Source: Gammaproteobacteria bacterium
GTDB taxonomy: Bacteria > Pseudomonadota > Gammaproteobacteria > Xanthomonadales > SZUA-36
Length of the DNA: 40,044 nt
Assembly: GCA_030426265.1 (NCBI GenBank)
Contig: JAUHYP010000026.1
Span: 1-40,044 of the forward strand
Direction: 5' to 3'
Translations under genes and position numbers: made by a program
Shown here: one piece after another, positions 34,695 to 40,044 of the stretch
How positions within the stretch are numbered: position 1 is the first letter of the stretch
Layout: each line of letters opens with the position of its first letter
The notes under the pieces: model-generated
Told to the model about the DNA's origin: nothing
Database searches by the model: none
What the model saw: the letters and a program-made list of their open reading frames with translations, nothing else

Positions 34695-34714
34695 GCCCGG
34701 GCCGGCGCCCGGGC
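34695..34714. terminator. GC hairpin between convergent receptor and iorB-type genes
   Basis: GCCCGGGC (34695-34702) and GCCCGGGC (34707-34714) form an 8-bp stem with a CGGC loop, 21 bases after the receptor stop. No T-run follows, so termination here would need another factor. Confidence 0.45.
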
Positions 34715-34782
34715 CACCGACCCCCCCGAGGGCCGGGCTTGCACCACCGTCGTGAGACAGTCGTGCCGGTTCGGCCCTCACC

Positions 34783-37056
34783 TTATGCGGGGTTCAATGC
34801 CGCTTTGAGGTCATCGGCCCGCATCGGCAGGTCGCGCAGGCGCACGCCCACGGCCGCGAACACCGCGTTGGCGATGGCCGGCGCCACCGGCGACAGGGGC
34901 GGTTCGCCCATGCCCTGCGGAAACTCCTTGCTGTCCACGAAGCGGATGTCCAGTTCGGGCACATCGGCCATGCGCAACGGCGTGTAGCGGTCGAGGTTGC
35001 GGTCCGCGACCTGGCCGTCAGCGAACGCCGTGCCCTCGTGCAGTGCCAGGCTCACGCCCCACAGCGACGCCCCCTCGGCCTGGGCCAGGGCGCCGTCCGG
35101 GTGCACCACGGTGCCGCAGTCGATGGTCTGCCACAGCTTTTTCACCGTGATGGCGCCGCTGGCGCGATCGACTTTCACGTGCGCCACGCAGCCGATCCAG
35201 GTCGGCATGTTGCGTTCCTGCCCGAAGGTGGCCGCCACGCCCAGGGCCTCGTCGTCGGGCAGCTCCCGGCCCCAGCCGGATTGCTCGCGAACCGCCCGCA
35301 GCACGTGGGCGAGGCGGGATGCGCCGCCCACGCTGTTCGGGGCTTCACCGGCGTTCTTGCCTGCGGCGTCCAGGTGGGCCAGGCGGAACTCGATGGGATC
35401 GGCGCCCGCCGCGTGGGCCAGCTCGTCCATGAAGCTCTCCACGCCCCAGGTGGTCCAGCCGGGCCCGACGGTGCGCAGCCAGCCGGGCAGGAAGGTCTTC
35501 TGGGCGAGGTCGTTGTTGATGATGCGGACCCGGTGGTTGGGAATGGTGTACCAGTGATTCGCGCCGCTGGCGGAGAAGGGATCGATCTTGCCGCTGTCCT
35601 CCAGGCCGTCGCCCAGGAAGCCCGGCGCCATGGCCAGGGTGGGCCATCCGGCCACCACGGCGCTGTCCACGGACAGCGTTTTGCCATCCGCGACCTGGCC
35701 GTCGAAGGTCTGCACCGAGGCCGAACGGACACAGTCGAAGCGACTGTCGTCCTCGCGCGTGAAGACCAGTTTGACCGGTTTGCCCACGGCCTTCGCGGCC
35801 AGCGCCGCGGGAATCATCGTGTCGCCGAACAGCCGGCGCCCGAACCCCCCACCCAGGTAGTACTGGTGGATGACGATCTGCGATTCCGGCACGTCCAGCG
35901 CCTTCGCCAGCACCGGCAGGATCAGGGACTGCCACTGGTTGCCGGTGTGCAAGTGCCAGGTGCCGTCCGTGAACGAGGCCAGGGCGTTGCCCGGTTCCAT
36001 GGTGAAGTGCAGCACGGAGTGCGTCCGGTAGGTGGCCGAGAGCTGCTTCTCGCCGCTGGCCGCGGCCACGTCGCCTTCCTTGACGTAGAGCGCGCCGCTG
36101 TCGCCGGCGGCCAGTTCCTCGCCCCGGGCCAGGATGGCCGCCTCGTCGACGTTCGCGGTGGGGCCGGGCGTCCAGTCGACCACGATCGCGTTGGCCGCCT
36201 TGATGGCCGCCCACTGGCTGTCCGCCAGGGCGACGACCCAGCCCTGGACGGTTTCGCTGGGGTCCTCGAGAACCTGGAAACCCTGGTAGCCGGCGATGGC
36301 CCTGGCCTTGGAATCGTCGACGCCGTTGACCACGCTTCCGTAGCGTGTGGGCGGGATGATCGGGCGGGCGTACAGCATGCCGGGCAGTTCGGCATCGATG
36401 CCGTAGGTGGCGCGCGCGGTGCTCTTGGCCGGAATGTCCAGGGCGGAGATCGGCTTGCCGATGAGGTCGCGTTCGGCCGGGTTCTTCACCGGCAGCGCCG
36501 CCAGTTCGTCGGCGGTGAACTGGCGGTCGATGGCGCCTTTCTGGACGATGTCGGCAAAGCTCACGGACCGGTCGCCGGCGTGAATCGCCCCGTTGACGGC
36601 CCGGCAAGCCGCAGTTTCGACGCCCAGCAGGGCGGCGCCGGCCTCGATCAGCACCTGCCGCCCGGCTGCGCCGGCCTGGGACAGCGCCTGGAAGCTGGTA
36701 TGCACCGACCAGGAGCCGCCCGTGACCATGTAGCCCCACTTGGGGTCCGAGTCCACGTGGTGGATGCCCACTTTCGACCAGTCGGCGCCGAGTTCGTCGG
36801 CGACGATGCGCGCCAGGGCCGTGCCGACGTGCTGGCCCATCTCCGCCTTGGCGATGTTCACCAGGACCGTGCCGGCCGAGTCGATTTCGAACCAGACGGT
36901 CGGGGCGAAGCGTTTTTCTTCGAGCGCCGCCACGGCCGAGGGCAGCAGGGCGCCGCCGCCGAAGGCCATCACGAGGCCACCGGCGGTGGAGCCGGCCAGA
37001 AAGCTGCGCCGGCTGAGGGTAGTGTGTTCGAGCACGCGCTGGATGGGGTTGATCAT
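34783..37056 (-). CDS. Molybdopterin-binding subunit, isoquinoline 1-oxidoreductase (IorB) type
   Basis: The large subunit of a molybdenum hydroxylase, 757 residues. It carries a twin-arginine signal (LSRRSFLAGSTAGGL), so the folded holoenzyme is probably exported by Tat. Molybdopterin contacts lie in GGGFGRRLFGDTMIP, NALASFTDGTWHLHTGNQ and LPGWLRTVGPGWTTWGVESFMDELAHA. The C-terminal MGEPPLSPVAPAIANAVFAA holds the Glu that acts as catalytic base in the xanthine dehydrogenase family. Members oxidise N-heterocycles or aldehydes by hydroxylation with water. The exact substrate is not predictable. It is translationally coupled (ATGA) to the iron-sulfur subunit. Confidence 0.92.
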   Translation of the reverse strand: MINPIQRVLEHTTLSRRSFLAGSTAGGLVMAFGGGALLPSAVAALEEKRFAPTVWFEIDSAGTVLVNIAKAEMGQHVGTALARIVADELGADWSKVGIHHVDSDPKWGYMVTGGSWSVHTSFQALSQAGAAGRQVLIEAGAALLGVETAACRAVNGAIHAGDRSVSFADIVQKGAIDRQFTADELAALPVKNPAERDLIGKPISALDIPAKSTARATYGIDAELPGMLYARPIIPPTRYGSVVNGVDDSKARAIAGYQGFQVLEDPSETVQGWVVALADSQWAAIKAANAIVVDWTPGPTANVDEAAILARGEELAAGDSGALYVKEGDVAAASGEKQLSATYRTHSVLHFTMEPGNALASFTDGTWHLHTGNQWQSLILPVLAKALDVPESQIVIHQYYLGGGFGRRLFGDTMIPAALAAKAVGKPVKLVFTREDDSRFDCVRSASVQTFDGQVADGKTLSVDSAVVAGWPTLAMAPGFLGDGLEDSGKIDPFSASGANHWYTIPNHRVRIINNDLAQKTFLPGWLRTVGPGWTTWGVESFMDELAHAAGADPIEFRLAHLDAAGKNAGEAPNSVGGASRLAHVLRAVREQSGWGRELPDDEALGVAATFGQERNMPTWIGCVAHVKVDRASGAITVKKLWQTIDCGTVVHPDGALAQAEGASLWGVSLALHEGTAFADGQVADRNLDRYTPLRMADVPELDIRFVDSKEFPQGMGEPPLSPVAPAIANAVFAAVGVRLRDLPMRADDLKAALNPA

Positions 37057-37517
37057 GATCCTTCCCCCTCGCTCGCGATCTCGGCGCCGCGATGCACGGC
37101 CTTGCGGATGCGGGTGTAGGCCATGCAGCGGCAGAGGTTGCCGTTCATGTGCGTGACCACCTCTTCGTCAGTGGGACTCGCGTTGTTCGCGATCAGGGTC
37201 GCCGCCTGCATGATCTGGCCGGACTGGCAGTAGCCGCACTGGGGTACCTGGAGCTCGATCCACGCCTGCTGGAGCGGGTGCTTGCCGTCGAGGCCTTCGA
37301 TGGTGGTGATGTCGCGTCCGGACACCGCGGACAACGGGATGGAGCAGGAGCGCGTCGCGACCCCGCCCAGGTGCACGGTGCAGGCGCCGCAACTGCCGAT
37401 CCCGCAACCGAATTTCGTGCCTTTCAGGCCGAGTTCGTCGCGGAGGATCCAGAGCAGGGGGGTGTCGGGCTCGGCCGCCGACGAAACGGCCTGGCCATTG
37501 ACGGTGAATTCGATCAT
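37053..37517 (-). CDS. [2Fe-2S] subunit, isoquinoline 1-oxidoreductase (IorA) type
   Basis: The small electron-transfer subunit, 154 residues. Both clusters are visible: plant-ferredoxin type FGCGIGSCGACTVHLGG with a later RSC, and the helical cluster CGYCQSGQ with NLCRCMAYTRIRKAV. It passes electrons from the molybdenum site of the neighbouring large subunit to an acceptor. Complexes of this kind often use a c-type cytochrome subunit, which is not in this operon. The dihaem cytochrome at 28736 is a candidate. The start ATG 37517 has only a weak ribosome-binding site. The subunit has no signal of its own and would be co-exported with the Tat-targeted partner. Confidence 0.95.
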   Translation of the reverse strand: MIEFTVNGQAVSSAAEPDTPLLWILRDELGLKGTKFGCGIGSCGACTVHLGGVATRSCSIPLSAVSGRDITTIEGLDGKHPLQQAWIELQVPQCGYCQSGQIMQAATLIANNASPTDEEVVTHMNGNLCRCMAYTRIRKAVHRGAEIASEGEGS

Positions 37518-37607
37518 GAGCAGGTACCTGGCTTGTTATTGGCTGGGTGGATTTCAGTATAGACGTGGCGGTGCGGGCTGTACGTCAAGCGCCTTCCACG
37601 CTACGAT

Positions 37608-37622
37608 TGGCAAAGATTGCCA
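37608..37622. promoter_or_regulatory. Candidate ParD operator
   Basis: TGGCAA (37608-37613) and TTGCCA (37617-37622) form a perfect inverted repeat around AGA, 20 bases before the antitoxin ATG. It directly follows TACGAT (37602-37607), a possible -10. Antitoxins of this family usually repress their own promoter through such palindromes. Confidence 0.5.
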
Positions 37623-37642
37623 TAAATTGGAGGTCGCTTGGC

Positions 37643-37882
37643 ATGTCCACGATGAACATCTCCCTGCCAGAAGAAATGAAGCGTTGGGTCGAAAGCCAGG
37701 CCCGGTCAGGCCGGTTTGGTAATTCCAGTGACTACGTCCGCGAATTGATACGCCGCGACCAGGAGCGACAGTCAAAGATTGCCCATATGCAGGCCCTCGT
37801 CGAAGAAGGGTTAGCCAGCGGCAAGGAGACTCGCAGCATGAGGGAGTTGAAGGATATCGCCCGTCAGATTATCGAGATTTGA
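37643..37882 (+). CDS. ParD-family type II antitoxin, no toxin partner visible
   Basis: A 79-residue ribbon-helix-helix antitoxin. The N-terminal MNISLPEEMKRWVESQARSGRFGNSSDYVRELIRRDQER is the ParD/CopG DNA-binding fold. The C-terminal tail (ALVEEGLASGKETRSMRELKDIARQII) would wrap the toxin. ATG 37643 has GGAGG nine bases upstream. An ATG three codons later (37652) is also possible. A ParE toxin would normally follow or overlap the stop, but the next 240 bases hold no such ORF. Either the toxin was lost or the antitoxin serves another one elsewhere. Its low-GC surroundings fit horizontal acquisition. Confidence 0.88.
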   Translation: MSTMNISLPEEMKRWVESQARSGRFGNSSDYVRELIRRDQERQSKIAHMQALVEEGLASGKETRSMRELKDIARQIIEI

Positions 37883-38123
37883 CGATCGTGGGTTAACCAC
37901 TCGCCCGGCTGAGTAAGCAGTATCTTAAATGGCCATGCTCATGTTGGTGGTAGCCTTGGAGAACCGGGGCAGGACATCCGCGCTGATGCATTTGGACAGA
38001 TCAGAGATGAATCGATTTGATGGGCACAAGTTGATGCGTGCTGAACAGACGCTGTTGCCGGGATCATGCGCTTGCAGTTGGTTGCGAGCACTCTGTCGGT
38101 TGGTGCCCCAGTTCCGCCAACCA
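37883..38123. other. Noncoding stretch after parD
   Basis: 241 bases with the lower GC content of the neighbouring gene. The frame of the next gene stays open from 37929, but that N-terminal extension has no signal-peptide or domain character. A short in-frame run (GLTTRPAE then a stop, near 37890-37916) faintly recalls the start of ParE-type toxins. It is too short to call. Confidence 0.3.
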
Positions 38124-39602
38124 ATGCTGCACGGCCCTTCACCATTGACCTTGCTCCGACTGGCTGTCTTTGCTGGGGTGTTTGTGTTCTCAGTGGTTGG
38201 TGCGCAAGACACCGATTACCAGATCTATCCTGCGCAGCCGATCGCCGGCCAGGAAGTACGAATTCTGGCCAGCTCAGACATCGGTCCTATGATTTTTACA
38301 GTCGAGTCACCGGCTGAGTTGGTGGGTAACACCATCACCGCAAGGACAAATGTTGATCACTACCCCAGTTCAACTGTTGGCTATGGAGGACTCGTGGGGC
38401 GGCTTGATTCATTGGCGCCAGGCAAATACACGGTCAACATCCATGAGACATTCAGTCGCCTTGGGTCCCCCCAGGGGGAAACTTTCTTTTCGCTGGAGTT
38501 CGAAGTCGCCCCGTCCAGTTTCTATATTTCTCCGGGGATGACAGGGTCCTGGTATAACCCTGAACAGTCCGGACACGGGCTAAGTCTGGAGTTCTTCGCT
38601 GATGACCGAGTCATCGGGTATTGGTACACGTTCGACCTCAACGGTGAACCCGCCTGGTTGATCATGGATGGCAAATACTTTGCCACCGGCGCCGAGCTGA
38701 AAGCTTTTACGGCGGCTGGCGGGGTCTTTCCGCCTCTCTTTGATGCGGAGAACGTTGAGTTGAGCCATTGGGGGGACGTAGCGCTCAGCTTTGCCGACTG
38801 CACAAGCGGCAACATAAGCTGGACCACAAGTGATGAACTGTTTACATCGGGGGAATTGGACATCAAGAAACTGAGTCCTGCGGTGGGGCTTCCTTGCAGG
38901 GGCGTTAGCAACACCTTTAACGAAGACACTTTTCTACCGGTAGTCCGTTATTCCCAGTCGGATGACTTCGTCCTATATACAGACGAAACCTGGGGCGTTC
39001 CAAACGATTTTCAGATCAGCCTCGAATCGCTACCTGATGAATTTAACGTGCCCGATCATTTGGGGATTGATCGCGCCCTGAGAGTCACTGGAAGCACAGG
39101 CAAGCTGACGCTCCTGACTGATTTTTGGTCGATCATTGACTGGCAGGATTATGAGAGCAACTTGATGCTTGAGCTGGTCTTGAGGGTCGCGACAAAACAA
39201 CGTTCTGGATGCACAGTCGACAATCAACTGGGGTTTAAGCTCTTCAGTCTGAGACCTAGGGTCAGAACGATCTCAGAAGCGTTCAGTGATGAGGTGTTGG
39301 AAATGAACGTCGTCTCGTTCGGTGACAATGAGGCTTCCGGGCGAATCCAATTGAGTTCTCCATTACTGGCGCCGTCGGAAGAAGGTAACAATTGCGAAGA
39401 AGGGCCGTTAGAGGAACTGACACTAAGGTCCAGCAGTGGTGAAGCGGTCTTCGAAGCTGACCGATGGGTCGGGATACAGATAGAAGCGTTCGACAACAGT
39501 TTGGCCCCCATCGATTTCTACATCATCGAGGCCACCCTGAATGCATGGAAAGTTGTCAAGCCGCCAGCTGGGAGCAGACTGATTCCAGAAAGTAGCGATT
39601 GA
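38124..39602 (+). CDS. Secreted protein of unknown function with GSWYNPEQSGHG domain
   Basis: About 492 residues from ATG 38124. This start places a signal peptide (LTLLRLAVFAGVFVFSVVGAQ) at the N-terminus, but the ribosome-binding site is poor and the frame is open from 37929. An Ig-like region (about residues 25-130; AGQEVRILASSDIGP, LAPGKYTVNIHETF) is followed by a domain with GMTGSWYNPEQSGHGLSLEFF and VIGYWYTFDLNGEPAWLIMDG. That is a pattern I know from uncharacterised secreted proteins of Xanthomonadales-like bacteria. The last 200 residues are beta-rich and unassigned, with a Cys pair. GC content and codon choice differ from the rest of the window. Confidence 0.6.
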   Translation: MLHGPSPLTLLRLAVFAGVFVFSVVGAQDTDYQIYPAQPIAGQEVRILASSDIGPMIFTVESPAELVGNTITARTNVDHYPSSTVGYGGLVGRLDSLAPGKYTVNIHETFSRLGSPQGETFFSLEFEVAPSSFYISPGMTGSWYNPEQSGHGLSLEFFADDRVIGYWYTFDLNGEPAWLIMDGKYFATGAELKAFTAAGGVFPPLFDAENVELSHWGDVALSFADCTSGNISWTTSDELFTSGELDIKKLSPAVGLPCRGVSNTFNEDTFLPVVRYSQSDDFVLYTDETWGVPNDFQISLESLPDEFNVPDHLGIDRALRVTGSTGKLTLLTDFWSIIDWQDYESNLMLELVLRVATKQRSGCTVDNQLGFKLFSLRPRVRTISEAFSDEVLEMNVVSFGDNEASGRIQLSSPLLAPSEEGNNCEEGPLEELTLRSSSGEAVFEADRWVGIQIEAFDNSLAPIDFYIIEATLNAWKVVKPPAGSRLIPESSD

Positions 39603-39954
39603 GGCTATCTACAAATCTCGCCAGTTCTCTGCTGATGCGATTCAGTGAAAAGATGAAAGCGGCTGCACGAATTCCTCGACCAAAGCGATGACGCCGCCAT
39701 GCGCTCAACATTCCCGCAAGTATGCTCGACCGAGCCCACACCATTGTTCACACAGCTACCGCATCGCTGGGAGGGCCCCAGGGCCGGTGCCAGTGGGCAA
39801 TTGAGCTACGGCACGAAACTGATTCTTGAAAACGGAGTTGGGCTGATAGATGGAGCCCCGTACAAGCTGTCTGGCGGGTAAAGCAGCGCTGGTATCAAGC
39901 GGTATCCGCTGCATTGGGCGTCCTGCATCAATGCAGCACCAGGTGACCGAAAAT
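39603..39954. other. Gene-poor stretch before tRNA-Pro
   Basis: No convincing gene. Two short overlapping ORFs on opposite strands (39699-39881 plus, 39556-39744 minus) show no family I recognise, and either could be decayed remnants. A perfect 9-bp inverted repeat GCTGCATTG (39908-39916) / CAATGCAGC (39929-39937) is present. Confidence 0.4.
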
Positions 39955-39988
39955 GAAAAAAGGTTTAGCCAGAAACCCAGCTAAACCT
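39955..39988 (-). terminator. Terminator of tRNA-Pro
   Basis: Read on the minus strand: AGGTTTAGC, 10-base loop, GCTAAACCT, then TTTTTT (plus-strand arms 39961-39969 and 39980-39988, A-run 39955-39960). It begins 10 bases after the tRNA 3' end. Confidence 0.85.
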
Positions 39989-39997
39989 CTGATCATA

Positions 39998-40044
<47 letters not shown>

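Noticed and set aside
37547-37642. Upstream extension of the ParD-like ORF
   Set aside because: It covers the operator-like palindrome and promoter, and the added residues are not part of the ribbon-helix-helix fold.
39556-39881. Two short opposing ORFs before tRNA-Pro
   Set aside because: No recognisable family, mutual overlap on opposite strands and no ribosome-binding site. At most decayed remnants.

Overview
The window is about 40 kb of high-GC DNA with the chromosomal gene order of a gammaproteobacterium. The markers are dnaX-ybaB-recR, thrS-infC-rpmI-rplT-pheS-pheT-ihfA-merR, a 1158-residue dnaE and sbcB. A large TonB-dependent receptor, a DUF5916-type barrel and a GSWYNPEQSGHG-type secreted protein point towards a Chromatiales/Xanthomonadales-like lineage such as Wenzhouxiangellaceae. 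That placement is an inference from gene style, not a measurement.

Layout. 1-2315: end of dnaX, ybaB, recR, a ComEA-like protein and a small unknown ORF. 2316-2629: AT-richer gap with two perfect DnaA boxes facing each other. 2630-7557: sbcB and a P-loop kinase (minus strand), then tesB, msrA, a GlsB-type membrane protein and a lytic transglycosylase. 7545-7648: a palindromic miniature element that supplies the transglycosylase stop codon. 7663-12197: dnaE, tRNA-Val(GAC) and a polyphosphate-glucokinase-like ROK kinase. 12376-18282: one tightly packed six-gene membrane operon (PerM-type permease, K+ channel, outer-membrane factor, HlyD adaptor, DUF2955 protein, unknown membrane protein). 18320-25889: the translation operon thrS to ihfA and merR. 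It is preceded by a short Thr-rich leader ORF and an attenuator-like hairpin. infC appears to start at ATC.

25962-37517 looks like a functional unit: a DUF5916-type barrel, a membrane-anchored AraC-type regulator, a dihaem cytochrome c lipoprotein, a dihaem peroxidase-like protein, a beta-helix/cytochrome c fusion, a TonB-dependent receptor, and a Tat-exported molybdenum hydroxylase (IorB/IorA type). Two promoters in it, those of the cytochrome operon and the receptor, share a 12-bp block. The receptor promoter is also packed with GGATT half-sites. The likely theme is uptake and periplasmic oxidation of an unknown substrate with electrons passed to c-type cytochromes.

37518-40044 is visibly less GC-rich. 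It holds an orphan ParD-like antitoxin, an unusual secreted protein, a gene-poor stretch, and the 3' part of a tRNA-Pro(GGG) cut by the window edge. This resembles an accessory insertion beside a tRNA gene.

The observations most worth testing are the thrS attenuator, the beta-helix/cytochrome/TonB/molybdenum cluster with its shared promoter motif, and the DnaA-box palindrome.
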